Assembly: GCA_002402465.1 (NCBI GenBank)
Contig: DHFW01000054.1
Span: 3,673-67,672 of the forward strand
Direction of reading: 5' to 3'
DNA from: Bacteroidales bacterium UBA4814
GTDB taxonomy: Bacteria > Bacteroidota > Bacteroidia > Bacteroidales > UBA7960
Length of the DNA stretch: 64,000 nt
Position numbers and translations under genes: made by a program. The notes under the pieces were generated by a model. That model was not told the DNA's origin and ran no database searches. It was given only the letters and a program-made list of their open reading frames with translations. Of this stretch, positions 17,306 to 26,382 are shown one piece after another (position 1 is the first letter of the stretch; the number at the start of each line of letters is the position of its first letter).

Positions 17306-19822
17306 ATGTCTGGCGAAAAGATAATAAAAGTTGACATTGAGGAACAAATGAAGACAGCATATATAGATTATGCCATGTCGGTTATTGTTTCCAGGGCCTT
17401 GCCGGATGTGCGCGATGGCTTGAAGCCTGTTCACCGTCGTGTACTCTTCGGAATGAACGAATTGGGCACGCTGAGCAACCGTCCGTATAAAAAATCGGCC
17501 AGGATAGTAGGGGAGGTGCTGGGTAAGTATCACCCACACGGCGACTCCTCCGTTTATGATGCCATGGTGCGTATGGCCCAGGAATGGTCGTTGCGCTATC
17601 CGTTGGTAGACGGGCAGGGCAACTTTGGCAGCATCGACGGCGACAGCCCCGCGGCCATGCGTTATACCGAAGCCCGCCTGCGCAAAATTGCCGAAGAACT
17701 CTTGGTCGACATAGAGAAGGAAACCGTTGATTTTCAGAATAACTTTGACGATACTCTGCAAGAACCAGTGGTGCTGCCTGCCCGTATTCCCAACCTCCTG
17801 GTGAATGGTTCCTCGGGTATTGCCGTGGGCATGGCTACCAATATGCCCCCCCACAACCTTTCAGAGGTAGTCGATGGCATTATTGCCTATATCGACAACA
17901 ACGATATTACCATTGAAGAACTCATGAAGTTCATCAAAGGACCGGATTTTCCCACTGGTGGCCTGATTTACGGTTATGAAGGGGTGAGGGAAGCCTGCAT
18001 GACCGGTCGCGGAAGGGTGGTAATGCGTGGCGAAGCTACCTTCGAAGCCAGCGACACCGGCAAGGAATCTATAATTGTGACTTCCATTCCTTACCAGGTA
18101 AACAAGGCTGAGATGATCAAGAAAACGGCCGACCTGGTAAATGACAAGAAAATTGAAGGGATTACCGATATTCGCGATGAGTCTGACCGCAAAGGTTTGC
18201 GTATAGTTTACGAACTGCGCAAGGATGCCATTCCCAACGTGGTGCTCAACCTTCTTTACCAGCATACGGGGCTGCAAACGGCTTTTAACGTCAACAACAT
18301 TGCGCTGGTAAATGGTCGCCCCGAGGTGCTCAACCTCAAAGACCTCATTTACCACTATGTGGAACACCGCCACGACGTAGTGACACGCCGCACCCAATTC
18401 GAGTTGCGTGAAGCAGAGAAGCGGGCTCACATTCTCGAAGGCTTGCTCATTGCCCTTGACAACCTCGATGAGGTCATTTCACTCATCCGCGCTTCGCAAA
18501 CACCCGAAGAAGCCAGAAACGGGCTTATAGAGAAGTTCAACCTTTCGGAGGTTCAGGCTCGTGCCATTCTCGATATGCGCCTGCAGCGCCTTACCGGGCT
18601 GGAGCGCCATAAAATAAAGGAAGAGTATGATGAGATACTGAAAAAGATTGACTATTATAAGTCGGTGCTGGCTGATGTGAGTCTGCGTATGGGAATTATC
18701 AAAGACGAACTCCTTGAAGTGAAAGAGAAATATGGAGACAAGGCCCGCACCGAAATAGAATACACCGCCAACGATTTCCGCATTGAAGATACCATTGCCG
18801 ACGAAAGCGTAGTAATTACCATTTCGCACTTGGGTTACATAAAAAGGACCCCCCTGAGCGAGTTCCGCACCCAAAGCAGGGGAGGGCGGGGCAGCAAAGG
18901 CTCCTCCACGCGCGACGAAGACTTCGTGGAGCATCTCTTTACAGCTACCAACCACAACTACCTTCTGTTTTTTACCGAACAGGGCAAGTGTTTTTGGATG
19001 AGGGTGTTCGAAATTCCTGAAGGCGCCAAAGCAAGCAAAGGCCGCGCCATTCAAAACCTGATCAATATCCCGGCCGATGATAAAATCAAGGCAGTGGTAA
19101 ATATTAAGGATCTGACAGATGAGGAATATATTAACAATAACTACATAATTCTTTGCACCAAAAAGGGTATCATTAAAAAGACCAGCGTGGAGGCTTACAG
19201 CCGTCCCAGGGCCAATGGTATCAATGCCATCAATATTCGCGAGGGCGACGAACTGATCGGAGCCAGTCTTACCAACGGTAAGAACCAGGTGCTGATCGGT
19301 TTGCGCAGCGGAAAAGCCATTCGTTTCAATGAGGAGCACGTGAGGCCAATGGGTCGAAATGCCGCTGGTGTTAAGGGGATTACTCTTGCTGATGAGAAGG
19401 ATGAAGTTATTGGCATGGTATGTGTTGAGGATACGCAGAGCAGCATACTCGTGGTTTCGGAGAAAGGCTACGGCAAACGCTCGCCAGTGGAAGAGTACCG
19501 CATTACCAACCGCGGAGGAAAAGGAGTGAAGTCGCTCAACATTACCGAAAAAACAGGCGCCATGATCTCGATGGTCAATGTTACTGAAGCCGATGATCTT
19601 ATGATCATCAACAAATCAGGAATCACGATCAGACTTTCGGTAGGAACGCTTCGCGATATGGGAAGAGCCACGCAGGGCGTAAGGCTTATCACGCTGAAAA
19701 ACGACGACGAAATCGCTGCAGTTACCAAAGTGCTCGAGTCTGCATTTAACGGTGATGACCTTGATAATGGCGAAGAATTGCCAGATGACACAGTATCCGA
19801 CCAGGCTGAGCATCAGGAGTAA
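17306..19822 (+). CDS. gyrA: DNA gyrase subunit A
   Basis: Breakage-reunion subunit of gyrase, which introduces negative supercoils. The 838 residues carry the active-site Tyr120 (AAMRYTEARL). The quinolone-determining region HGDSSVYDAM has Ser81 and Asp85, the wild-type residues at the two main resistance positions. The C-terminal beta-pinwheel contains a GyrA-box QSRGGRG near 530, so it can wrap DNA and is gyrase rather than topoisomerase IV. The tail is acidic (DGDDLDNGEELPDD). The start at 17306 preserves the short basic lead MSGEKIIKVD. Confidence 0.97.
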   Translation: MSGEKIIKVDIEEQMKTAYIDYAMSVIVSRALPDVRDGLKPVHRRVLFGMNELGTLSNRPYKKSARIVGEVLGKYHPHGDSSVYDAMVRMAQEWSLRYPLVDGQGNFGSIDGDSPAAMRYTEARLRKIAEELLVDIEKETVDFQNNFDDTLQEPVVLPARIPNLLVNGSSGIAVGMATNMPPHNLSEVVDGIIAYIDNNDITIEELMKFIKGPDFPTGGLIYGYEGVREACMTGRGRVVMRGEATFEASDTGKESIIVTSIPYQVNKAEMIKKTADLVNDKKIEGITDIRDESDRKGLRIVYELRKDAIPNVVLNLLYQHTGLQTAFNVNNIALVNGRPEVLNLKDLIYHYVEHRHDVVTRRTQFELREAEKRAHILEGLLIALDNLDEVISLIRASQTPEEARNGLIEKFNLSEVQARAILDMRLQRLTGLERHKIKEEYDEILKKIDYYKSVLADVSLRMGIIKDELLEVKEKYGDKARTEIEYTANDFRIEDTIADESVVITISHLGYIKRTPLSEFRTQSRGGRGSKGSSTRDEDFVEHLFTATNHNYLLFFTEQGKCFWMRVFEIPEGAKASKGRAIQNLINIPADDKIKAVVNIKDLTDEEYINNNYIILCTKKGIIKKTSVEAYSRPRANGINAINIREGDELIGASLTNGKNQVLIGLRSGKAIRFNEEHVRPMGRNAAGVKGITLADEKDEVIGMVCVEDTQSSILVVSEKGYGKRSPVEEYRITNRGGKGVKSLNITEKTGAMISMVNVTEADDLMIINKSGITIRLSVGTLRDMGRATQGVRLITLKNDDEIAAVTKVLESAFNGDDLDNGEELPDDTVSDQAEHQE

Positions 19823-19833
19823 AATTCCGGCTT

Positions 19834-19858
19834 ACATTATTTCATTTTAAAATAATGT
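19834..19858. repeat. Perfect 9 bp inverted repeat after gyrA
   Basis: ACATTATTT and AAATAATGT flank a 7 bp loop. The structure touches the -7 box of the next gene at 19859-19866. It has no T tail, so it may be a weak hairpin or a binding site rather than a terminator. Confidence 0.4.
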
Positions 19859-19866
19859 TACATTTG
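19859..19866 (+). promoter_or_regulatory. -7 box (TACATTTG) for the TPR protein gene
   Basis: TACATTTG lies about 45 bp before the TPR gene start and directly abuts the inverted repeat at 19834-19858. Confidence 0.45.
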
Positions 19867-19913
19867 TAAATAATTAATAAGTTCACCCAAACAAAAACCA
19901 AAAAATGATTCCA

Positions 19914-21140
19914 ATGAAACGGACAATTTTTATTGTAATATTTTGCTTATTTGCAGCCACTTTTGCACAGGCGCAAACCCGTGACGTTCGCCGTGCCAAT
20001 ACCCAGCTCAACAGGGGTAATATTGCAAATGCGAAGGAAATGATCGATGCTGCCATGCAGGATCCATCGGCATTGAACGATGCCAGCACACACATTACCC
20101 GTGCGAAGATTTACATGGAAATTTTTGCAAGCCAGGATCCTGAAGTGAAGGCGCTTCACGACAAACCCCTGGAAGTGGCCTACGAGGCTCTGAAAACTGC
20201 CCAGGAAAAAGATACTGACAATTCCAACCTGATCGAAATTCAGCAAATCTTGCTGGTAATGTCTGAGCTGACTTTCAACGATGCCGTAGAATCCTTTAAT
20301 GCAGGCGACTATGGTTCAGCCAGCAGGGCTTTCCGCAGATCATTCACCCTGGCCGAATCCTTTGGTTCCATTGATACTACCACGCTATATAATGCCGCCC
20401 TTGCAGCCGAAATGGCCCGTGAACTTGGCCCGGCTGAAGAAATGTATCTCAAGTTGATTGAAATGGAATACGACCAGCCTTATATTTTTTCTTCCATGAC
20501 TAATATATTGATGGCTAAAGGGGACACTGTGGCTGCCACTTCCATGATCAAAAAGGGACGCCAGCGCTATCCCGACGATCTGAACCTGATCTTCTCGGAA
20601 GCCAACATATACATCTTTACCGGGCAGGTTGAAGAAGCCCGCGAAATCCTGAACCTGGCCATTGAAAAGGATCCTGAGAACCCGAATTTGTATTTTGCTT
20701 TTGCTGCAAACTACGACCGTATGGCCCAAGATACCACCTATACCCTGGAAGACAGGCAGTTTGCCTTTAGGGAGGCGGAAAAATCATACAAAAAATCCAT
20801 TGAACTCAATCCCGATTACTTTGATGCCATTTACAACCTTGGCGTGCTGTACTTTAATGAAGGAATCAGGATTTTTGAAGAAGCGGACGCCAAACTGAGG
20901 GCTAATCCAACCTCAGCTGCTTTCAGGCAGTATGAGCTGGACGAAAAGCGCTTCCAGGAAAAATGGCTCCAGGCGCAACCTTACCTTGAAACTGCCATGG
21001 AAATGCTGGGCGATGATGAAACTAACCTCGAAGTGGTGGTGGTTTCGCTTATGCAGCTGTATGCCAGAACTGATCAGCCCGAGAAACTTGAGATGATGCA
21101 GGAGCTGTATCACGAAAAATTTGCACCTATCGAAGAATAG
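19914..21140 (+). CDS. Secreted tetratricopeptide repeat protein
   Basis: A periplasmic or surface-associated TPR protein of about 408 residues; function unknown. I chose ATG 19914 over 19905 because it begins the signal peptide MKRTIFIVIFCLFAATFAQA. TPR units cover most of the chain, for example SFNAGDYGSASRAFRRSFTL near 125-145, NIYIFTGQVEEAREILNLAI near 225-245 and AEKSYKKSIELNPDYFDAIY near 285-305. It is monocistronic with its own promoter box and a strong terminator (21183-21218). Similar Bacteroidota TPR proteins are scaffolds; no partner is evident here. Confidence 0.85.
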   Translation: MKRTIFIVIFCLFAATFAQAQTRDVRRANTQLNRGNIANAKEMIDAAMQDPSALNDASTHITRAKIYMEIFASQDPEVKALHDKPLEVAYEALKTAQEKDTDNSNLIEIQQILLVMSELTFNDAVESFNAGDYGSASRAFRRSFTLAESFGSIDTTTLYNAALAAEMARELGPAEEMYLKLIEMEYDQPYIFSSMTNILMAKGDTVAATSMIKKGRQRYPDDLNLIFSEANIYIFTGQVEEAREILNLAIEKDPENPNLYFAFAANYDRMAQDTTYTLEDRQFAFREAEKSYKKSIELNPDYFDAIYNLGVLYFNEGIRIFEEADAKLRANPTSAAFRQYELDEKRFQEKWLQAQPYLETAMEMLGDDETNLEVVVVSLMQLYARTDQPEKLEMMQELYHEKFAPIEE

Positions 21141-21182
21141 GGCAGTTGATAATTTAATCTTATCCTTAATAACAGGGGATAT

Positions 21183-21218
21183 AAAAGCAGGGAGTCGTAA
21201 ACTGACTCCCTGCTTTTT
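21183..21218 (+). terminator. Strong terminator after the TPR gene
   Basis: A 14 bp perfect stem (AAAAGCAGGGAGTC / GACTCCCTGCTTTT) with a 7 bp loop and T run. Confidence 0.92.
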
Positions 21219-21336
21219 ACCTTGTCTATTTAACATAATATTAATTATAGGACAAATATTACCCGAAAAAAAACAAGGTATTGGCTGCTTTTTGGTCAAC
21301 TGTAAATGTGGCCCGAATTGCAGGGAGAGAATGGAA

Positions 21337-22059
21337 TTACGGGTGAGCTACAAAATAATACTCTTTTGCGCTTTGATATATATCCAGAAATTCTTCCTTT
21401 GTAAGCGAAGGTTTTTTTTTAATGAAATTTTTTAATAAGGAAATCTTGCATTGCATTTCAACATTCAGGAAAGAAAACAACTCCTCGGGTTGCACGCCGT
21501 AAAATTCGCTGGCACCCAGTCCGCTCTCAAAAACGATGACCGGCTTATGGTTTTTAATAATTCTTCTGGCCCCTTTTAGCACGTCAAACTCTCCTCCTTC
21601 TACATCTATCTTAATGAAATGTATTGCTAGTGTTTCGGGAATTATGTCGTCAAGGCGCATAATTTCCACTTCAATTTCTTCAATTTCAGGATTTTTAATG
21701 TTGTATTTTCTTTCCTTGAGGCCACTGTATGCCGGGGCGTTTTTAACGTACTGAAAACCAGACTTCCCCAGGTTTTCCGAGAGTGCATATGGCAATATAC
21801 TAACCCTGCCGTTAAAGCGATCTTTCAGGCGGTCAAAATAAGGAGGAATAGGCTCAAAGGCATAATGGTAGCCTTGGGGTGCGAGTTTAACCATACGGCT
21901 AAGGACTTCGCCCTTGTGGCAACCAATGTCGATGCAGTTGGAGTCGGATTGAATGCTGAGTTCCATGATGCGCCAGGTAAGCCGGTCGTACTGCATATTT
22001 CGTGTCAAATCAATATGCATGTGCGATAAACCTTTTTTAACCAGTGTTTTCAACTCCAT
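21337..22059 (-). CDS. FkbM family methyltransferase
   Basis: S-adenosylmethionine-dependent O-methyltransferase-like protein of 240 residues. The SAM-binding motif CIDIGCHKGEV lies near 42-52. The FkbM signature IHFIKIDVEGGEFDVLKGA is near 146-164, followed by KPVIVFESG. Members often methylate sugars or polyketides, but no glycan cluster surrounds it. It is transcribed toward the TPR terminator; a minus-strand -7 box lies at 22120-22127. The substrate is unknown. Confidence 0.85.
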   Translation of the reverse strand: MELKTLVKKGLSHMHIDLTRNMQYDRLTWRIMELSIQSDSNCIDIGCHKGEVLSRMVKLAPQGYHYAFEPIPPYFDRLKDRFNGRVSILPYALSENLGKSGFQYVKNAPAYSGLKERKYNIKNPEIEEIEVEIMRLDDIIPETLAIHFIKIDVEGGEFDVLKGARRIIKNHKPVIVFESGLGASEFYGVQPEELFSFLNVEMQCKISLLKNFIKKKPSLTKEEFLDIYQSAKEYYFVAHP

Positions 22060-22119
22060 TTAACTTACCTTTCTGCTTCACGGCTGCATCTACGGCAGGC
22101 ACCCGCTAAAATGAGGATG

Positions 22120-22127
22120 CAAACTTA
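22120..22127 (-). promoter_or_regulatory. -7 box (TAAGTTTG on the minus strand) for the FkbM gene
   Basis: The plus-strand CAAACTTA reads TAAGTTTG toward the FkbM gene, about 60 bp before its start. Confidence 0.4.
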
Positions 22128-22179
22128 GCCATTCATTTTCTTTTTCGAAAGAATTAATCCGGTAATTTCAACCCGCCAA

Positions 22180-23262
22180 TCAGGGAACTCGGTAAATAAT
22201 GGCGTTAATGTTCATTCCGGCACCCACAGAAGCCATCAAATAATGGTCTCCGCTGTCAAGGCGGTGGTTCTCCAGCTTTTCGGCCTTGATCAGGTCGAGC
22301 AGCACCGGAAGCGTAGCTACTGAGTTGTTTCCCAGTCTGGAGATGGTCATCGGCATCAGAAATTCAGGGGTTTCGCGGATGCCAAAAAGCCGAAGTATTT
22401 TTTGCATGATAACATGATCCATCTTGCCGTTGGCCTGATGGATCAGCACCTTACGAATATCTGTAATACCCACTCCGGCTTTCTCAATACAAGCCTTTAC
22501 CAGTGGTGGCACCGTGCTAATGGCGTATTCATAAACCCTGCGGCCATTCATTTTAAGGAAGATATCATCTTTTGGATAATCGGGATTGTAGGATTTCTCC
22601 ATCCAAAGCAAGTTATAATGCTCAAGGGTATCGCTGCGGGTTTTGTGGGAAAGAATTCCAACGGGTTCTTCACTTTCAACTCCCTCAAGGATGACAGCTC
22701 CTGCCCCATCGGAATAAATCATACTGTCGATGTCGTGCGGATCGCATACGCGCGAAAGGGTTTCAGCGCCAATAACAAGTGCCCTTTTGGAGTCACCAGA
22801 TTTAATGAAATAGTCTGCATGAATCAATCCCTGCAACCAGCCGGGGCACCCAAAAGGCAAATCGTAAGCAACGGTATCGGGGTTTTTAATTCCTAGTTTG
22901 TGCTTAACACGTGCGGCAATGCTGGGTACTATATCTGTTTTGTGGTCTCCGGCATACACATCGCCAAAATTGTGGGCAACTATGATATAATCCAGCTCTT
23001 CGGGATTGATGCCTGAGTTTTCGATGGCTTTGAGTGCCGAAAAATAACCGAGATCAGAGGTGTTATGCTGATCCTCAACATAGCGGCGCTCCTCAATTTC
23101 GGTAATCTCCATAAACTTGGCAATGATTTCCTCGTTGGGCTTGTCGATGGGCTTACCGTTTTTATCAAAAAACTTGTTTTTCAGAAAAAAGTCGTTTTTA
23201 ATTACTTTGTCGGGTATATAGCTTCCGGTTCCTTTTATAACCGTGTAAATTCTTTTGTCCAT
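22180..23262 (-). CDS. 3-oxoacyl-ACP synthase III-like (FabH family) protein
   Basis: Thiolase-fold condensing enzyme of 360 residues with the full FabH triad: Cys139 (DLPFGCPGW), His275 (LIHQANGKM) and Asn312 (RLGNNSVAT). It is longer than housekeeping FabH (about 320), with an insert near 25-45 (NKFFDKNGKPIDKPNEE). That and the FGCPGW motif resemble the secondary 3-oxoacyl-ACP synthase III group rather than the primary fatty-acid initiator. It lies upstream of the FkbM gene on the same strand, 120 bp apart. The product is unknown. Confidence 0.85.
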   Translation of the reverse strand: MDKRIYTVIKGTGSYIPDKVIKNDFFLKNKFFDKNGKPIDKPNEEIIAKFMEITEIEERRYVEDQHNTSDLGYFSALKAIENSGINPEELDYIIVAHNFGDVYAGDHKTDIVPSIAARVKHKLGIKNPDTVAYDLPFGCPGWLQGLIHADYFIKSGDSKRALVIGAETLSRVCDPHDIDSMIYSDGAGAVILEGVESEEPVGILSHKTRSDTLEHYNLLWMEKSYNPDYPKDDIFLKMNGRRVYEYAISTVPPLVKACIEKAGVGITDIRKVLIHQANGKMDHVIMQKILRLFGIRETPEFLMPMTISRLGNNSVATLPVLLDLIKAEKLENHRLDSGDHYLMASVGAGMNINAIIYRVP

Positions 23263-23344
23263 ACTGATGTTCTTAGAGAAAATTTTGAGCGTGTAAAGGT
23301 AAGCAAAAGGTTTTAGCTAAAGGGTAAAATTAAATTATTGTTTT

Positions 23345-23384
23345 AAAAAAGAAGCGCAACTTCCAGTATAAGCAGTTGCGCTTC
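23345..23384 (-). terminator. Terminator after the DUF2807 gene
   Basis: An 11 bp stem (GAAGCGCAACT / AGTTGCGCTTC). On the minus strand it is followed by a T run (plus-strand A's at 23345-23350). It ends the ABC-GntR-DUF2807 transcript. Confidence 0.88.
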
Positions 23385-23404
23385 AGTGTTTTAAGTAAAA
23401 GACC

Positions 23405-24148
23405 TTAGATGGCACCCACTGCCCCGCCCGAAGAGGTTTTCAGGTTTCTAATGGTGGGCCTTCCGCCGTAATTCACTACAGCACCGCTGCTGGCGTCGAC
23501 CGATATTTCGTTGTTTACAAACACATGGTTTACTGATCCCGAGGAGGTTTTAATGCTGGCGTTTTCTGCTTGCAAATCGCTGGCCATTACTCCCGAGCCA
23601 CTGCTGCTGTCAATAAAAAGTTCACGCACTTTGCCGGCCAGTTTGGCCCTGGCACCCGAACTGGCTTCAACAATGAGTTCTTCAAAGTTGAGTTCGAGTT
23701 CGCTTATGGCACCTGAGCTGATTATATGTTTCAGGGTATGCCCCACGATGGTGTTGAGTGAATAAACGCTGGCTCCGGCCGATAACTTCAATGCTTCGAG
23801 GGTTACAAAGGCCACCTTTACGTTCAATGCGTTGTAGTTAATCACTCTTTCTTTCATGCGAATGGTCAGCACCTGGTCGTTTACTTCTGTCACGATCAGT
23901 TCCATCAGGTTGTCGTCGGCCTCAATGGTCAGACCGAAATCATCGCCCTGCAGCAATTCCACTTTCATCGGGCCTGAGGCTTCGATGGCATTGAAGCTTG
24001 ATATCTGACGATTTTCGCTCACCACATTCATGCTTCCTTCGGTCAGGGGCCTGAAGTTTACATTTAGCCTTACAATAACCATCAGAATCGTGCTAACTGC
24101 AAGAATCGCAATCAGGGTGGCAAGCAGTATTTTGTTTGTTGTCTTCAT
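23405..24148 (-). CDS. DUF2807 (head GIN) domain secreted protein
   Basis: A 247-residue envelope protein with an N-terminal membrane/signal segment (about 6-28). The rest is a right-handed beta-helix-like DUF2807 domain with repeated Ser-Gly-Ala turns (ASSGARAKL, DSSSGSGVMASDL, DASSGAVVNYGG, TSSGGAVGAI). The family is often called putative autotransporter adhesin, but the function is unproven. It is the last gene of the ABC/GntR unit, 39 bp after the repressor gene, so it is probably controlled by that repressor. Confidence 0.88.
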   Translation of the reverse strand: MKTTNKILLATLIAILAVSTILMVIVRLNVNFRPLTEGSMNVVSENRQISSFNAIEASGPMKVELLQGDDFGLTIEADDNLMELIVTEVNDQVLTIRMKERVINYNALNVKVAFVTLEALKLSAGASVYSLNTIVGHTLKHIISSGAISELELNFEELIVEASSGARAKLAGKVRELFIDSSSGSGVMASDLQAENASIKTSSGSVNHVFVNNEISVDASSGAVVNYGGRPTIRNLKTSSGGAVGAI

Positions 24149-24187
24149 CTTTGTTCGATTTTTTGGGGGTTAAAAAAACCTCCTGTT

Positions 24188-24559
24188 TTAATTGTGGCTT
24201 CTTAATTTGTAGGTATGATAAAACTTTTCCAGGTCTTTAAAATCCATGCGGAGCATATCGAGGGTGCGAAACATTTGCGGCAATTCTTCCTGAATAAACT
24301 GTTCTTTTTTCAGCTCCAGGGTCTTTTCATACCCATTTTCGGCCACGAAATAACCAATGCCGCGCTTGTTGTAAATGATGCCCTTTTCTTGCAGGTAGCT
24401 GAAGGTACGCATGGCCGTGTTGGGGTTCACCTCCACCTGTACAGCGATTTCGCGAATGGAAGGGATCTTCTCTCCTTCCTGCCATTTCTTCAGCAAAATG
24501 TTCTCGCAGAAGTAATCTGCAATCTGCAGATATATCGCTTGGTTTTCGTTGAAGTCCAT
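24188..24559 (-). CDS. GntR family transcriptional regulator, YtrA type
   Basis: A 123-residue repressor with an N-terminal winged helix-turn-helix (about 10-78, IYLQIADYFCENILLKKW, IPSIREIAVQVEVNPNTAMR) and only a short helical tail (about 85-120). That short tail is the mark of the YtrA subfamily. Such proteins repress their own ABC transporter operon. Here the gene starts 3 bp from the permease gene, and a matching operator overlaps the operon promoter at 26192-26215. The inducing ligand is unknown. Confidence 0.92.
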   Translation of the reverse strand: MDFNENQAIYLQIADYFCENILLKKWQEGEKIPSIREIAVQVEVNPNTAMRTFSYLQEKGIIYNKRGIGYFVAENGYEKTLELKKEQFIQEELPQMFRTLDMLRMDFKDLEKFYHTYKLRSHN

Positions 24560-24561
24560 AG

Positions 24562-25332
24562 TTATACCTGCCTTTCTTTAATGCCAAACCAGGTTAATAA
24601 AAGGAAGAATGGGATCGTAAGATAGTAAAACGCAAACTTGACAATTTCAACCAGGATGTAGGTGAAAAACCGCTCCAAAGCCGGCGAGAAACTGGATTGT
24701 TGCATCATCATTTCACCTTCAAACTTAAAGGTGCCGAACAAAATATAGCCAATAATTAACAGAAAAAGTCCAATCACATTCTGAATAACAAACAGGCTCA
24801 GCAGCGTTTTAAAGAAGTTGTGCTTGCGGAAATAAATGGCACCAAAAAGGAAGATGGATTGGGTAATAACATAAATCATCACCACATTAAAGGCGCTTTT
24901 TGACCAAACCATTGAAAATGAGGTTGCAGTGAGTGGAACACCCAAAATGAGATGTGCCAGAAACACAACCAATGCATAACTCAACAGGGCCAATACAGGA
25001 AATAAAATGGCAGTAAGCAGCCAGGCATTAAGCAGCCTTTCAAGCTTGGAAACCGGCAGGGTAAGGAATGGGATGCTGCGCTGGGGGCTGTGCAGCTCGG
25101 CAAAAATATTGCTGGTGAATACATAACCCCCGATAAAGAGTGCTACATAAAAGAGCGGGGCAATGCGGCTGAGCCTGCCAGGATCAGAATAGCCCGCAAG
25201 CAGCGAGATAACCAGCAAGGTGCCGGCAAAAGCGGCAAAAGCGATAAGAAAACCGCTGAGGTTGCCCAGGACCTGACGTTTTCCAAGAAAGAAAAGTCTG
25301 GTTAAACTAAAGGTGTTATTCTTTGCTTTCAT
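24562..25332 (-). CDS. ABC transporter permease-like membrane protein
   Basis: A 256-residue integral membrane protein with about six hydrophobic segments: near 20-45, 55-75, 100-130, 145-165, 175-200 and 220-245. It shows no strong conserved motif of its own. The call rests on its position: it follows the ATPase by 2 bp and precedes the YtrA-type repressor by 2 bp, the classic layout for a YtrA-controlled exporter. The substrate is unknown. Confidence 0.78.
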   Translation of the reverse strand: MKAKNNTFSLTRLFFLGKRQVLGNLSGFLIAFAAFAGTLLVISLLAGYSDPGRLSRIAPLFYVALFIGGYVFTSNIFAELHSPQRSIPFLTLPVSKLERLLNAWLLTAILFPVLALLSYALVVFLAHLILGVPLTATSFSMVWSKSAFNVVMIYVITQSIFLFGAIYFRKHNFFKTLLSLFVIQNVIGLFLLIIGYILFGTFKFEGEMMMQQSSFSPALERFFTYILVEIVKFAFYYLTIPFFLLLTWFGIKERQV

Positions 25333-25334
25333 GG

Positions 25335-26177
25335 TTAAGAGGGATTTGCAAATTCTTCGTTAATAACCTGGGTTTTGCTTACCACGGCATTGAAAAGCAA
25401 CTCAAGGTCGATGCGGGTATCGCGGCCGGCCTTATTGGCAAAAACGGCTGCTACCCCACCAAACACCTCTTCTGCATACAGAGGCCTCTCCCCTTCTTGC
25501 AAACGATGCTGTGGCTCAAATACCAGGTGCTGCATAATGCTTTCATTGGTCTGGTTGAAAATGATCTTGCCTTCATCCATAATAATCACAGGGTCGATCA
25601 GACTCTGTAAATCGCGCACCTGGTGGGTGGAGATGATCAGAATCTGATCTTCCTCAACGGAAGCGGCAATTACCTTGCGAAACTGGCTCTTTGAAGGAAT
25701 GTCAAGGCCATTAGTGGGCTCGTCCATCAGCATCAGCCGGGCATTGGTGCTCAGCCCGAAAGCCAACAGGAACTTTTTCTTCTGTCCGTATGACAATTGG
25801 TTGAGCTTCTTACCCCCATCCAGCTGAAACTCTTCGATAAGCCTGTTCAATTTATCGTGATCGAACCGCGAATAAAACGGCGCATTGAGCGAAGCGTACT
25901 GAGAAATTCGAACCGGGGGCAGTTCAAATTCTTCAGGTAGAATGTAAATGTCTTCCAGGGCCTCCGGAATACGGTCTTTCGACTCAAAGCCGTTCACTTT
26001 GCAGATTCCTGATTGCGGAAACACCAATCCTGCAATAATTTTAAGCAAGGTGGTTTTCCCTGCTCCGTTCTTGCCCAGCAAACCGTAAATATTGCCTTGT
26101 TCCAGTTTAAGGCTCAAGCCTTGAAACAAGGGTTTTTTCCGGTTATAGGCAAAAGAAATGTTTTCAATGGTTATCAT
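25335..26177 (-). CDS. ABC transporter ATP-binding protein
   Basis: Cytoplasmic ATPase of 280 residues. Walker A GLLGKNGAGKTT lies near 33-44. The signature is the variant LSYGQKKKFLLA near 128-139 (Tyr in place of the usual Gly). Walker B LMLMDEPTNGLD is near 147-158 and the switch His in ISTHQVRD near 180. The C-terminal extension (about 215-280) is family-typical. It is the first gene of the GntR-controlled unit; the operator and promoter lie 15-75 bp upstream. Confidence 0.94.
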   Translation of the reverse strand: MITIENISFAYNRKKPLFQGLSLKLEQGNIYGLLGKNGAGKTTLLKIIAGLVFPQSGICKVNGFESKDRIPEALEDIYILPEEFELPPVRISQYASLNAPFYSRFDHDKLNRLIEEFQLDGGKKLNQLSYGQKKKFLLAFGLSTNARLMLMDEPTNGLDIPSKSQFRKVIAASVEEDQILIISTHQVRDLQSLIDPVIIMDEGKIIFNQTNESIMQHLVFEPQHRLQEGERPLYAEEVFGGVAAVFANKAGRDTRIDLELLFNAVVSKTQVINEEFANPS

Positions 26178-26191
26178 GTTTTTATTGCTTT

Positions 26192-26215
26192 AGTGTACTA
26201 CATACCTAATACACT
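26192..26215. promoter_or_regulatory. YtrA/GntR-type operator upstream of the ABC operon
   Basis: AGTGTACTA and TAATACACT form 9 bp arms with one mismatch around a 6 bp centre. It lies between the -7 box (26217-26224, minus strand) and the ATPase start, covering the expected transcription start. The form is like known YtrA sites, which makes the encoded GntR protein the likely ligand. Confidence 0.75.
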
Positions 26216-26216
26216 G

Positions 26217-26249
26217 CAAATGTAAGATAGTTTTTCAATACCATCCAAA
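26217..26249 (-). promoter_or_regulatory. Promoter of the ABC-GntR-DUF2807 operon
   Basis: On the minus strand TTTG (plus CAAA 26246-26249) is followed after 21 bp by TACATTTG (26224 to 26217), a good Bacteroidota -33/-7 pair. The predicted start falls inside the operator at 26192-26215. Confidence 0.65.
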
Positions 26250-26382
26250 TTTTTTTGTGCTTTTTTTCAATTAATTTTTATTTTAAATGGTAATCCATTC
26301 TAAAACAGATAGTTGGGTTTGAAAGATTTTCACTTAGGGCTGCCCCTATTTTTATTAAACATTATTCTGATGCTACAAGTAC

